Positions 33,131 through 45,035 of a stretch of DNA of 64,000 nt are shown piece after piece. The stretch covers positions 65,014,251-65,078,250 of the forward strand of contig CM051463.1 in assembly GCA_028095005.1 (NCBI GenBank), in the 5' to 3' direction. Numbering within the stretch: position 1 is the first letter of the stretch; every line of letters begins with the position of its first letter. The DNA comes from Rhynchospora pubera (Eukaryota > Streptophyta > Magnoliopsida > Poales > Cyperaceae). The translations under genes were made by a program, and so were the position numbers. Under the pieces are notes generated by a model. It saw only the letters and a program-made list of their open reading frames with translations. It made no database searches and was not told where the DNA came from.

Positions 33131-35044
33131 GAAGAGAAATATTTTTCTCTAAATAGCTTAGTTCTCATATAGAGAAATTCTGAATGTTTTTCATTTGTTT
33201 CATTCTTACTTCTGGTGAAATGGTTGTTATATCTCGAGCCTTAGCACTGTTCATTTCTATAAATAGGTAAGAATAGAATTTCCAAAGATAGAAAATTGCA
33301 TTCTACACCCTCTGGTTTATTGTGCTTGATTATTTTCCCTTTAATGTAACTGTATAAAAGGTTACTTCTTCGAACTTATGCGCATGATGATGTCAACATC
33401 GAGTCATGGATGATAGGACTTGATGTAAAGCATGTGAATGAGGGAAAACTCTGTTGTTCTTCTTGGTCCCCAGGTTTAATTTCTCTATCATTTTGTTTAT
33501 TTTAGAGAAAATTGCGTTTTTGGCCCTTGAATTATCATAGTTTGTTCGATTGAGCCCCAGAATGTATTTAGGTTCAATTACTCTCCTAAAATTAAATCGA
33601 TTTAAATTGAACCTTTCATAGTGAGTTCTCTGCTGTTACCGAATCATGCCATTATCAGTTATCTACTTAGCAAAAAAATATAAATCTAGCAATCTGTACA
33701 AGGATTTATCGTTCGGACCTATATTTTGTCACTTCATCTATTGAGACAATATGTTTAATTGATGATAAGATAAAAACTGTATAATTGTTAATACATCTTG
33801 TTGTAGAGAGGAACAAGGGGCACATGAAAAGGAATGTGATGCTCCTGTCAGAATCCTTTTGTCACGTGAAGGAAGCCAACCTCCTGCTTGTAGCTTCTGC
33901 CTCACAATCTGGTTGAGGACCCACACCGACCTATTGAGACCCGTGCAGCTTCGTGGAAGATCCAATCAGCCTATGGCGGTATATTTTTGAAATACAAAGA
34001 AGAGGAGACAGCTGCCTATGTAGCATCTTGTATGCCGGCTGTCCACGCTGCAATCCATCGTGTGCTTAGATAAGTCTCTTTCTGATTTATATTTAATTCC
34101 AATGTTAGAAATGCAAGGGGCAACTATTTGAAATATTTTTGGTTTGGTATTTTTTAAAACAGCTCTTGTAGTTTTGCTTTTGTAGGATTAATATGACCGC
34201 AGTAAAAGAATGACTGTTACAAAACTGAACAAATTAGACTTTCAGAAATTTTTGATGTGGCTTCTTTTCACAATTTGGCATAATATGGTGGCTATTCAAT
34301 TGAACTTTACTAATTCTGTTGAATCATATGGCATGTTAGGTTTAGGTTCCCTGATTTCTCCCAAAAAGGTTTTGGATTTTGGTGCTGGACCCAGCTCAGC
34401 TCTTTGGTTAGTAATAAGCACTTTTGCTCACTGTTCCTTTTCTCTACCATATTTTCAGATTATTTGCTCTATTCAATTTACTACTAAATGAAGGGCAATG
34501 AGAGATGTATGGCGTGGGTCAATTCAGACAGTTAATTTGGTCAAACCTTCCAAGGATGCAAAGAGCCAACCAAAGCCTCCTTCAGAGTAAGTTAACTTTT
34601 TCTTTTTATTTGTAGCATCCTAAAACCAAAAATTATTGCAGTTAGCCTGAAATTCTCAATAATAGTGTTCCTGTTGACAGATTTGAAGGGTTTGGCACTG
34701 ATTCATAGCTATGACAGCATACAAGAACTGAACCGCAACCTGGACAAACAGAACAGGGAACATGATCTTGTCATATCAGTGAGTTCATTATATACATATA
34801 ATAAGGTGGAACTTTATTTGAATAACTATTAGGCAGGTTGACTTTTGGATTTTTTGAATGCAGTCTTATGCACTAGGGAAGATTCCATCATTTACTGACC
34901 GGATCACAATTGTACGCCAGCTTTCAGATCTTACAGGAGATGTATTGGTAATCATTTTCCTTATCAGATTGTGCTTTGAATGCCTTTGTAAGAAACATCA
35001 GTGTGGAAATGACAGAACTCTATTCTCACAATCTAGGTATTCCT
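33131..35044 (+). pseudogene. Rsm22/METTL17-like unit 2 (best preserved), cut by an Angela LTR
   Basis: Second tandem unit. Exon a (about 33891-34070) encodes LVEDPHRPIETRAASWKIQSA, KYKEEETAAYVAS and MPAVHAAIHRVLR in one frame. Exon b (34346-34406) has SPKKVLDFGAGPSSALW, the SAM-binding motif I. Exon c (34494-34586) has MRDVWRGSIQTVNLVKPSK. Exon d (34681-34778) has DLKGLALIHSYDSIQELNR. Exon e (34864-34947) has SYALGKIPSFTDRITIVRQ. Exon f starts at 35037 and is cut after GTATTCCT. Most splice sites are GT-AG, but the donor after exon a reads AGATAAGT, so GT is lost; the same base is lost in the other units. N-terminus and C-terminus are absent. It is therefore called a pseudogene fragment, although exons b-f could still splice. 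Confidence 0.8.
35040..35044. repeat. Target-site duplication TTCCT (left, first copy)
   Basis: TTCCT precedes the LTR at 35045. In the second copy the same LTR (46950-48710) has TTCCT on both sides (46945-46949 and 48711-48715). Confidence 0.88.
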
Positions 35045-36805
35045 TGTTAGAAAATGTGCTAATTTTTATTTATTTAGCTAATTACCAATTAATTAACCAA
35101 GCAAATCACACACAAAGGATCTAGTACACAAGCTATTCAAACACACGAGAAAAAGGTTGGAAGTATACCTCTCTTGGTATCGCAACCAAGAGGCTCGTTC
35201 CAACGGATTGGTGTCGGTGGCGTGCTCTCCAAGAACCTCCACGCCGTGCGCCTCGAGTCCACTAAGGAATTAACCACCTTCTCTAATCAATTATGCTAGT
35301 AATTGAGAGAATTGTGTCTAATTCCAAAGCTTTCCCTCTTCTTGATTAATTCTCCAATTAATTTAGTGGAAAAGCTTGCTCAACACATGAGCTAATAGGT
35401 GGATAAGAGAAGAGAGAAGAGAGGGAAAATTCTGAAAATTTTCCTTTCTCTTTGGGAATTTCGGCCAAGGGAGAGAGAGGAGAGAGAGGTGTGTGGAGGC
35501 TAGGGTTTGCTCCCAAAGAACACCCCTTTATATAGACCTCATACCCTAGCTCTCATCCAAATTTTGGAGGACCAAAATGCCCCTATGTAGCCGCACCCTA
35601 CCTACCTCCTTGGTGGGTTGGGCCTCAAGACAAGTTGAGCCCAATTCTCTTCTATTTAATTGCACCTTCCATTGGACATTAAATTAACTAATTAATTTAA
35701 AGGCCCAAATGCTCAAATAATTAATTGTGTTGATTATAATTAATTATTAACTATTTAATAATTAATATGGAATTAGTCAATGCATTAAATTATTTCCATA
35801 TGATCTATTTGACTTAATTAATCATAACGGTCCATAACGGTATACGATTAATTAATCAACTTATCATATTTTGCAAAACCAATTGTTGCAAATAAACAAT
35901 TAATGCACGTGTGGTTAAACACCTTATTATGTGTGACCCTTTGAGGATTTATGCTATGTTGGACATGGAATTAAATCGCTATTTAATTCCAATAATCATA
36001 AGCGGTATCTAGCAACACGTTATGATTCCCAATTCACATAAATAGTGTACTGCTACAATATTTCAATCCTGCATAAGAGAATAAATAGTTTCTCTATTTT
36101 GATTCTTATGTCACACGATATCATCGTATAATCCAAGATAGGAACGTGTCATTCTTGCAGATTATACGTTTCTTGATCTAGAGATAATTGTATCAGTTGC
36201 TAGCAAACAATCTATCTCCATCAAGGGGCCCAAACAGATATCGTCACTCACTAAGTGAATTAATGAGGGACATACGGTTTTCTTGATAATTAGCTTTTCC
36301 CCGCACAATTCAAGAATACTTAAATCAAGTCCGTATAGCAGCCTTTATCAGGAATCAGCGGTAGACATGATTTATAGCATCTATCCTCATGTGGAAAAGA
36401 TAATCATCTCAAACTTAGAACCAAAATCATAACGAAATAAATAATGACACGTAACACAATCCATATATTTATTTCGTGGGGTCTAGTCCTGTACTATGTT
36501 CTATAACATATACATATGCAATTAAGTTGGTTACTCTTAACCTATGATTTATAGAACTTAATCATCACTTAATCTGCATACTAATCTCATTGATAATTAA
36601 TGTTCTTTGTTAATTATCAAGATTATGGACTTTTAGATTTATCGTTGTCATTTACTACTAAATGAATAACAGTGATCTATAATTCAGATCCTCAACCTGA
36701 ATGAACTGTCAACGAGTAAATCAAAGAACAAATGATCTGAAATCACCAATAACATAAACTATAGAAGTAGCCTAATGAATTGGCTTCTAGGACATATCTC
36801 TAACA
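35045..36805 (-). repeat. Angela-type LTR, B type, first copy
   Basis: 1,761 bp, TGTTAGAAAATG...CTCTAACA, with a minus-strand TATA box (complement of 35528-35535). It matches 46950-48710 with one difference seen (36734/48639). It shares its inner half with the A-type LTR but differs in R/U5. It is directly followed by the PPT and internal region of element B. Confidence 0.9.
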
Positions 36806-36920
36806 ATCTCCCACTTGGCCTAGAGTCAATCAATAGTGACTTCTAGCAAGTGCATAGTACTCAATGTAATATCCAAAATATACATGTCTCATACTAAAGC
36901 CTAGTAATAAAAGATACAAC

Positions 36921-39900
36921 TCAAAGCCACTCAGGCATACGCCTAATCCCCATGGATGCAACGTGCAACTCATGTGCGGCTCGAGATAAAGGCTTTGTCA
37001 GAGGGTCCGCTGTGTTCGCGGCACCGTCCACCTTCTTGACCTTGACCCATCCATCATTGATCAACTGACGGATGAGATGGAATCGTCGTAGAATGTGCCT
37101 AGTCTTTTGGTGAGACCTAGGCTCCTTGGACTGAGCTATGGCTCCCGTGTTGTCGCAGTAAATATCCACTGGACCTGAGATGCTTGGAACCACCTCTAGC
37201 TCGGTCAAGAACTCCTTGATCCATACACCTTCTTTTGCTGCTTCACCAGCCGCTAAGTATTCTGCTTCGGTGACGGAATCGGCCGTAGTATCTTGCTTGG
37301 AACTCTTCCAACTTACGGCACCACCATTAAGCAGAAATACGAAGCCGGACTGTGATTTTGAGTCATCTCGATCGGTTTGGAAACTAGCATCGGTGTAACC
37401 ACTTACAACGAGCTCTTGATCTCCACCATATACGAGGATGCTATCCTTTGTTCTCTTGAGATATTTGAGGATATTCTTGACTGCAGTCCAATGTGCCATG
37501 CCGGGATTGGCTTGGAATCGACTAGTCACGCTAATCGGATGTGCCACATCGGGACGAGTGCATAGCATGGCATACATAATCGATCCGACCACAGATGGAT
37601 ACTGGAACTTCTTCATGTATTCTCGATCTGCATCATTGGTCGGACTTTGAGACTTGCTCAAGAAAATGCCATGTGACATAGGCAAGAAACCCTTTTTGGA
37701 ATTTGCCATGTTGTGTTTGTTCAACACTTTGTCAATATATGCATCTTGGCTCAAGCCTAACATCCTTCTCGATCTATCTCTATAGATCTTGATTCCTAGG
37801 ATATAGGCGGCTTCGCCCAAATCTTTCATTGAGAACACTTTCTTCAATGAATCCTTAACTGCATTCAAATCGGGAATATCATTCCCGATCAAGAGGATAT
37901 CATCAACATATAGGACAAGAAACACAACCACGCTCCCACTGATCCTCTTGTAAACACAAGGTTCCTTTTCGCTTTGAACGAAGTTCAATTTCTTGACTTC
38001 TTCATCAAAGCGTTTGTTCCAACTCCTTGATGCTTGCTTCAATCCATAAATGGACCTTTGAAGTTTACATACCTTGTTAGCATTCTTTGGATCCACAAAA
38101 CACTCGGGTTGTGTCATATACACATCCTCTTCCAAATTTCCATTTAGGAAGGCGGTTTTGACATCCATTTGCCATATTTCATAATCATAAAATGCGGCAA
38201 TTGCTAGCATGATCCGAATGGACTTGAACATGACGACGGGCGAGAAGGTTTCTTCATAGTCAATACCATGAATTTGTTTGTAACCTTTCGCTACGAGTCG
38301 TGCTTTGTAAATGGTCAAGTTGCCATCCATGTCGACCTTTCTTTTAAAGATCCATTTGTTCTCAACGGGTTTTACTCCGTTGGGAAGATTAACCAAGGTC
38401 CATACCTTGTTGTCATACATGGATTGCATTTCGGATTCCATGGCTTTAAGCCATTCCTTGGAGTCTGGTTTTCTTTTCATGTCATCAATGGTCAAAGGCT
38501 CATCGTTCTCCATGACGAGAACGTCGTGCAAACCTAAATATCTTATAGGTGGACGACTTGGCCTTGCCGATCTTCGTAGGGTAGATGCTTGAGGTTCTTG
38601 AACTTGCTCCACAACGGTTTGTGGGCTTTGTTCTTGAACTTCAAGTATAGGTGCGTCCTCAACACTATCGACGCGCGATATGTTTGAGTATTCATTTGAG
38701 GGAGCTTGTTCTTGAACCTCTTCTTCCACAACAACTTGAGGAATGGGTTCGGCTACAATCTCGTTCGGTGCAACCTCATTTGGCACTATATTTGGAACAA
38801 CCACATTACCTACTTGAGGTATGTTTTGTTGTTGTGGTTCTTGAATTTCTTCAATAACCACGTTGCTCCCACTACTTCTTCTTGAGATAAACTCCTTTTC
38901 CAAGAATTCCGCATGTCGTGCAACAACTATCTTGTTCTCGACACGGTTATAGAAGTAGTAACCCTTTGTTTCCTTAGGGTATCCTACGAAATGACATTTG
39001 TCCGATTTGGGTCCAAGCTTATCGCTCACTAGCCTTTTCACATAAGCTTCACAACCCCAAATCTTGAGAAACATCATGCTAGGTTTCGAACCAAACCATA
39101 GCTCATAGGGTGTTTTCTCAACGGACTTTGATGGAACACGGTTCAAAGTAAAAGCTGCGGTTTCAATTGCATAACCCCAAAAAGACATAGGCAAATTAGT
39201 TTGGCTCATCATCGATCGAACCATGTCTAGCAAAGTTCGATTCCTCCTTTCGGACACACCATTCCATTGTGGTGTTCCTGGTGGAGTGAGTTGTGGAACG
39301 ATTCCACACTCCTTTAGATAATCGCCAAATTCATGGCTCAAGTACTCACCACCTCTATCGGATCGTAAGGCCTTGATCTTTCGATCAAGTTGGTTCTCAA
39401 CTTCACTCTTAAACTCTTTGAACTTGTCAAAGGTTTCAGATTTATGACGCATCAAGTAGATATACCCGTATCTACTATAATCGTCAGTGAACGTGACGAA
39501 GTATGAGAAACCTCCACGTGCACAAATGCTCATAGGTCCACATACATCGGTATGTATGAGATCTAACAATCCATTTGCCCTTATCCCTTTGTTGGGAAAA
39601 GGCGCTTTGGTCATTTTTCCCATCAAACAAGATTCGCAAGTGTCAATTGGCTCGAAAGCGAATTGATCCAAGAGACCAACGGATTGTAGTCTCTTGATGC
39701 GTTTCTCGTTGATATGACCCAAGCGGCAATGCCACATTAAAGTCGCATTCTCATGTGAAACCTTACGTTTCCTTTTGTCATTTTCAACACTCAAAACAAA
39801 TCCATTCGAATCGAGCACATAAAGACCATTCAATAAATGTGCATCACAAAAACGAACTTCATTACGAAACAAAGTCAAACACTTGTTCTTTATTACAACA

Positions 39901-41066
39901 TCATAACCATCCAAATCCAAACAAGAAACGGATACAATGTTTCGAGTGATACATGGAACTACAAAAACATCCTTGAGTTCCAACACAAAACCATTAGGCA
40001 AAGTTAGTTCCACGCTCCCAACGGCCATAGCGGAGACGCACGTGCCGTTACCGACGCGGAGTTGAACTTCGCCTTTCTCGAGCCGCCTTCTATTCTTTAG
40101 TACCTGCACATTTCGACAAATGTGAGCACACGAACCAGTATCAAATACCCAATCTGTGTGAGAAGTAGCGAGAAGGGTTTCGATGACAAATATACCTGAG
40201 GTAGAAGGTTGGACAGTTCCCGCCTTCTTGTCAGCTAGGTACCTTGGGCAGTTTCTCTTCCAATGGCCCTTGTTGCTACAGTAGTAGCAAACGGTCTCGG
40301 AAGTGGCCGGGTTCTTCTTCTTCTTAGAACCCACGGGAGCACCCTTGGCCGGACCTTGGGGCGTCACCGGGCCTTTGCCTTTTCCTTTGCGGCCACGCTT
40401 TCTTATCTTCTTGCTCTTTCCACTCACCGCAAGAACATCCTTTGGGCCCTTCTCTTTCTTCAAACTCTCCTCCGTCTCAATGAGCATGTTTTGGATGTCA
40501 TCCATGCTCTTGTCCATGTCGTTCATCCGGTAGTTCACAACGAAACCGGTGAAGCTTGGAGGGAGAGAATTGAGAATGAAGTCTTGAATCGCCCCCGAAG
40601 GGAAGGGCGTATCAAGCTTCTCAAGCTGCCGAAACAACCCCGCCATCTTCATGACGTGTGGCCCGACATCATGACCTTCGGCCAAGCGAGTGTTGGCGAC
40701 GGCCTTGATGAGACGGGCCCTTTCGGTGCGGGCCTTAGTTTGGAACATGTTGGATAGGCGAGTGATCATAGCGAACACTCCATAGCCACTATCCATGAAC
40801 TCCTTTTGGAGTTCCGCTTCCATTGTTGCCACCATCACGACGGACATCTCCATGTCCTCGTTTTCATGCTTCGCAAAGGCATCCTTTTCCTCTTGGGTAG
40901 CGGTTGCCTTTGGAGCCGATGGCATGGGAGTGGTGAGGAGATACTCTCTTTTCTCATACCTAAAGGCAAGCCTTAGGTTGCGATGCCAATCCAAGAAATT
41001 GGCACCGTTAAAAGCGAGTTTCTCTCTCTCAACAAGAGAACGTAGCGTAAAAGATGAGGAAGACAT
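36921..41066 (-). CDS. gag-pol: Gag-pol polyprotein of element B, intact
   Basis: One frame of 1,381 codons from ATG (complement of 41064-41066) to a stop at 36921. Order: UBN2-type gag (LAFNGANFLDWHRNLRLAFR), basic linker, CCHC knuckle CYYCSNKGHWKRNC near residue 265, aspartic protease DTGS (about 310), GAG-pre-integrase with WHCRLGH and CESCLMGK, integrase with HTDVCGP, RSDRGGEY and NGVSERRNRT giving the DDE triad, RVT_2 reverse transcriptase with LYVDDILL, and RNase H with YTDASFQTD and TEAEYLAAGE. Single-frame gag-pol and the LTR type fit the Angela/BARE-Tork branch. No frameshift or stop was found and the catalytic residues are present. It is the only visible protein source that could mobilise element A, with which it shares leader and LTR type. 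Confidence 0.93.
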   Translation of the reverse strand: MSSSSFTLRSLVEREKLAFNGANFLDWHRNLRLAFRYEKREYLLTTPMPSAPKATATQEEKDAFAKHENEDMEMSVVMVATMEAELQKEFMDSGYGVFAMITRLSNMFQTKARTERARLIKAVANTRLAEGHDVGPHVMKMAGLFRQLEKLDTPFPSGAIQDFILNSLPPSFTGFVVNYRMNDMDKSMDDIQNMLIETEESLKKEKGPKDVLAVSGKSKKIRKRGRKGKGKGPVTPQGPAKGAPVGSKKKKNPATSETVCYYCSNKGHWKRNCPRYLADKKAGTVQPSTSGIFVIETLLATSHTDWVFDTGSCAHICRNVQVLKNRRRLEKGEVQLRVGNGTCVSAMAVGSVELTLPNGFVLELKDVFVVPCITRNIVSVSCLDLDGYDVVIKNKCLTLFRNEVRFCDAHLLNGLYVLDSNGFVLSVENDKRKRKVSHENATLMWHCRLGHINEKRIKRLQSVGLLDQFAFEPIDTCESCLMGKMTKAPFPNKGIRANGLLDLIHTDVCGPMSICARGGFSYFVTFTDDYSRYGYIYLMRHKSETFDKFKEFKSEVENQLDRKIKALRSDRGGEYLSHEFGDYLKECGIVPQLTPPGTPQWNGVSERRNRTLLDMVRSMMSQTNLPMSFWGYAIETAAFTLNRVPSKSVEKTPYELWFGSKPSMMFLKIWGCEAYVKRLVSDKLGPKSDKCHFVGYPKETKGYYFYNRVENKIVVARHAEFLEKEFISRRSSGSNVVIEEIQEPQQQNIPQVGNVVVPNIVPNEVAPNEIVAEPIPQVVVEEEVQEQAPSNEYSNISRVDSVEDAPILEVQEQSPQTVVEQVQEPQASTLRRSARPSRPPIRYLGLHDVLVMENDEPLTIDDMKRKPDSKEWLKAMESEMQSMYDNKVWTLVNLPNGVKPVENKWIFKRKVDMDGNLTIYKARLVAKGYKQIHGIDYEETFSPVVMFKSIRIMLAIAAFYDYEIWQMDVKTAFLNGNLEEDVYMTQPECFVDPKNANKVCKLQRSIYGLKQASRSWNKRFDEEVKKLNFVQSEKEPCVYKRISGSVVVFLVLYVDDILLIGNDIPDLNAVKDSLKKVFSMKDLGEAAYILGIKIYRDRSRRMLGLSQDAYIDKVLNKHNMANSKKGFLPMSHGIFLSKSQSPTNDADREYMKKFQYPSVVGSIMYAMLCTRPDVAHPISVTSRFQANPGMAHWTAVKNILKYLKRTKDSILVYGGDQELVVSGYTDASFQTDRDDSKSQSGFVFLLNGGAVSWKSSKQDTTADSVTEAEYLAAGEAAKEGVWIKEFLTELEVVPSISGPVDIYCDNTGAIAQSKEPRSHQKTRHILRRFHLIRQLINDGWVKVKKVDGAANTADPLTKPLSRAAHELHVASMGIRRMPEWL

Positions 41067-43141
41067 CTACAACAATACATAAATTTTGAGGTCAATTAGT
41101 TTATGCTTTAACATTTGTTTTAACTAAGTAAAACTTCCACTACATTAAATCATGTCCCTAAATGTAGTGAATTTCCAAGACTCCCACCATTTGTTAATGC
41201 AACGACGGCGTCGGCAGAACATTGCACCAACAAATGTGAAATAGGTTCTCCAACCAATCATACGTACCTATGATTCTTGGTTCGATTAACGAACTTCACT
41301 CCAATGAACAATCCGATTTAATTCATTGTTAAGTCTACTTCTTTCTATTTGCTCCTAGTAAATCCGATTTACACCCCGACACGGATGATGGATCACGATG
41401 TCCCGCGTCGGCGAGAATACATCAATGACCGATCATACCACGTAAGAAGGGGATAGAAAGAAGGAGAGTGAATTTTGATTTGACTTAATCCTTTTTTTAG
41501 TTTGGGACAATTAACAATCATGACGCTTGTTTGGTGGTCGTGTAAACATACACCCATACCTAACCTATCACAAGCAATCATACAAGCATCTCATAGTTGT
41601 GGGTTTGTATGGCTCCCGCTTGCATTAGTTTCGCCACATCGTCCATGGAGCAAAACTAATCTAATCCATGCCCTCCCACTAAATTCTATAAGGATCTAAA
41701 TCCTATATAAAATAAAGGTGCAAAATACATGTGAAAACATCCTATTCCCTTCCTATCCTTAGGGGCATGCAAGCCTCACAAGTTACATCAAAAATTAATC
41801 AAAAATTAATTAATGGCACCAAGGGCCGCATTACAAACATTCACACATGCATTCATTTACAACCACAAGGCATTGAGTCTTGAGCCATACTAAACCCACT
41901 ATCCACCTACAAAACAAAGTTAGCACATACAAGAACTTTGTTTCCAATTAACGATTTTCAAGCATCTTTGCGTATCGTTTGCTATAAGTAAATTCCGTGT
42001 ACAAATCCTCAATTTTAAACAACTAAACTTGTTTAAATTCATTTAGAAAGTTCTTTCAACATCCCATAACAGAAAGGAGATCAAACAAGGAGTTTTCTAA
42101 TTAATTTCAACTAGTTTGAATACTTAGAAAAACAGTAATTTACCAAAAAACGTAACTAATGGAATCCAACTAAAACAACAGTTTTCGGTCTCCAAAAATT
42201 CTCAAATAAATTACTTAAGCTCCTTATCATAGTTGTGATTACCAGTAAAAATTTCAAGAAGAGATCTTAAACCATCTGGGAGAATCAAAAAAGACAAATC
42301 TCTTACAAGTGCACGAAACACCGTTATGAGATTTTCAGCTTATCCTCTCAACCATTTGGTCTGTTAGACCACCTTCTATCCAGTTTTTATATATACAATA
42401 TACATAGAAAAACTTGTTTAGACTACAGGCTATCCATTCATGAAAAGAAAACAACCAAGTTCAGTTCAATAATATTAAGTTACATGCTAAACAATCAACA
42501 AATTCTGTACTGTAACAGACTGTCGATCGAAATGTTTTAACCTAGTTGAAGGTCCAAACTTCCACGAAAAATTATGAAATTAATTTTCCTGGAATCCTAA
42601 CTCAAAATAGAACAACTCCATTTAAACATAATTTTTAAAGGAGTTCTCAGTTGGTACAGTTTATTAGAACAATCGATTTGCTCAACAAACTGGATCTGAC
42701 AAGATCTTCCTTTTCATACTTGAAAACCCACAAATTAATCCGAGTCATGCAACAATTTATACATGCTCAGAAAGAGCTTCAAGTCCTCTTTATTTCTAGC
42801 CATATAACACTGGTACTTATATTCAAAATATAAATCTTTCAAGCCATTCAAACAGGACAGTGCGAGCAGAAACTGGTTCTGCGCACTGTCGCCGTTTTAT
42901 TCACAATAAATCTATACTAATTCAGAAAAATGTGAATCCAACGCCAAAAGAATCACAATCCAAAGATCTACAACTTTCATGTAGATGGAAAGATCTTCCA
43001 GAGAACATATCACATCGAAAAACGCGAAACAACACAGAAAATACCATTTTCAGACAGCAAACAAACGCATCATCTCTACTAATCCGTTAATTAGCTAATT
43101 TCTCTTAATTAAGTGTCAAAATAGCTTAAGTACGACCATGT
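41067..43141 (-). other. Leader of element B
   Basis: About 2.1 kb between PBS and gag ATG. Near-identical to the leader of element A between about 41340 and 43141, less similar close to gag. Short frames here (for example 42651-42833, 42860-43090) are not conserved between the two elements and are not called. Confidence 0.7.
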
Positions 43142-43153
43142 GCTCTGATACCA
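43142..43153 (-). promoter_or_regulatory. Primer binding site of element B
   Basis: The minus strand reads TGGTATCAGAGC, one base from the A-type LTR piece at 43155. Confidence 0.92.
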
Positions 43154-43154
43154 C

Positions 43155-43685
43155 TGTTAGGAAATCGCCCAATTTTAATTTTGTGACTAATTACTAACTA
43201 ATTAATCCAATTAAACAAAGAGCAAGAGAGATCTAGTACGTAAACCATTCGACACAAAGAGAAAAGAGGTGGAATTGTACCTCCCGCGAAATCGTATTCG
43301 CGGGGCTCGATCCTACGGCATGGGAATCGATGGGGTGCTCTCCTTCGCCTCCTATTCGCGGCGCCTCGAGTCCACTATGGTATTAACCAAGTTCTTCTCA
43401 ATTCGTGCTAGCGAAGAGAAGAACGAGTCTAATCCCAAGCGTTCCCTTTCTTCAACCAACGAACCAATTGATTTGTGGGAGAATGGGATGCTCAACACAT
43501 GAGCTAGAGTGGAGAGGAGAGAGGGGGGGGGCGGCGCACCACAAAGGGGAGGCCAATAGTGGCGGCTAGGGAGAGGAGGAGAGAGAAGAAGACCAAGGAG
43601 CCTCCAATAGGTGCCTTATATAGCCTCTTAACCCTAGATAGGAGTTCACACAAATTACAATTGTGCCACTCCTACCTACCTCATG
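43155..43685 (-). repeat. Truncated A-type LTR (R/U5 part)
   Basis: 531 bp matching 7734-8264 without a visible difference, including the nine-G run and the TATA box (43616-43623). It breaks off after CCTCATG and is joined directly to sequence corresponding to 31781 onward. The frames 43269-43502 and 43559-43774 are antisense LTR shadows; the latter crosses the junction. Confidence 0.92.
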
Positions 43686-43737
43686 TTTCGGTGTTGTTTT
43701 GCAAATCGGCAAATCGAGAGAAAATGTTTAACCAACA

Positions 43738-45035
43738 TTTACAATACAAAGAAGAGGAGAAAGTTGTCTTTTAGCATCTTGTATGCTGGCTGTCTACGCT
43801 GCAATCCATCGTGTGCTTAGATAAGTCTCTTTCGGATTTATTTTTTATACTAAAGTTAGAAATGCAAGGGGCAACTATTTGAAATATTTTTGGTTTGGTA
43901 TTTTTTAAAACAGCTCTTGTAGTTTTGCTTTTGTAGGATTAATATGACCGCAGTAAAAGAATGACTGTTACAAAACTGAACAAATTAGACTTTCAGAAAT
44001 TTTTTATGTGGCTTCTTTTCACAATTTGGCATAATATGGTGGCTATTCAATTGAACTTTACTAATTCTGTTGAATCATATGGCATGTTAGGTTTAGGTTC
44101 CCTGAGTTGTCCCAAAAAGGTTTTGGATTTTGGTGCTGGACCCAGCTCAGCTGTTTGGTTAGTAATAGGCACTTTTGCTCACTGTTCCTTTTCTCTACCA
44201 TATTTTCAGATTATTTGCTCTATTCAATTTACTACTAAATGAAGGGCAATGAGAGATGTATGGCCTGGGTCAATTCAGACAGTTAATTTGGTCAAACCTT
44301 CCAAGAATGCAAAGAGCCAACCAAAGCCTCCTTCAGAGTAAGTTAACTTTTTCTTTTTATTTGTAGCATCCTAAAACCAAAAATTATTGCAGTAAGCCTG
44401 AATTTCTTAAAAATTGTGTTCCTGTTGGCAGATTTGAAGGGGTTGGCACTGATTCATAGCTATGACACCATACAAGGACTGAGCTGAATCTGGACAAACA
44501 GAACAGTGAGCATGATCTTGTCATATCAGTAAGTTAATTATATACATAATATGGTGGAACTTTGTTTGAATAACTATTGGGCAGGTTGACTTTTGGATTT
44601 TTTGAATTGCAGTCTTATGCACTAGGAGATTCCATCATTTACTGACCGGATCACAATTGTACGCCAACCTTCAGATCTTACAGGAGATGTCTTGGTAATC
44701 ATTTTCCTTATCAGATTGCGCTTTGAATGCCTTTGTAAGATCAAACATCAGTGTGGAAATGACAGAATTTTGTTCTCACAATCTAGGTATTGCTGGAGCC
44801 TGGTACACCACATGGATAAAAAAATTAGAAGTGAAATGCGTTCATATCTCCTTTGGAAGGAAAAAGGGGTTTGATTAGCCTTTAAAATTCAGTGTTTTCA
44901 TTATGCTTACTCTATTTCTTTACAGAAAGAACTAAAACCCGTTCATACCCTTATGTTCCCTTTTTTTTTAAGCACTGAACGTCTCTTATGTGTATCCTGC
45001 CTTAGTTCTTCCAAAAGTAAATGCCTTTGAGAGAA
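43738..45035 (+). pseudogene. Rsm22/METTL17-like unit 1, duplicate
   Basis: Duplicate of 31833-33130 with the same frame breaks in the KYKEEE, DLKGLALIHSYD and SYALG exons. Not expected to be functional. Confidence 0.78.

Larger units (their letters stand above)
36806..43154 (-). mobile_element. Element B: Angela-type Copia internal region with intact gag-pol
   Basis: The minus-strand internal region runs from PPT (complement of ATCTCCCACTTGG, 36806-36818) to PBS (complement of GCTCTGATACCA, 43142-43153). It contains one polyprotein frame and a 2.1-kb leader that matches element A from about 41340 onward. Its two flanking LTRs are of different types: B type at the left, and at the right a 531-bp A-type piece (43155-43685) that ends abruptly. 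The fragment is therefore a mosaic rather than a simple insertion. Confidence 0.85.

Noticed and set aside
32056..35124. Repeated plus-strand frames of 93, 60 and 88 codons (and duplicates at 43961-47029 and 49391-49672)
   Set aside because: They read through introns of the Rsm22-like units. Only parts of them coincide with exons (PKKVLDFGAGPSSA, SYALGKIPS), so they are not proteins in their own right.
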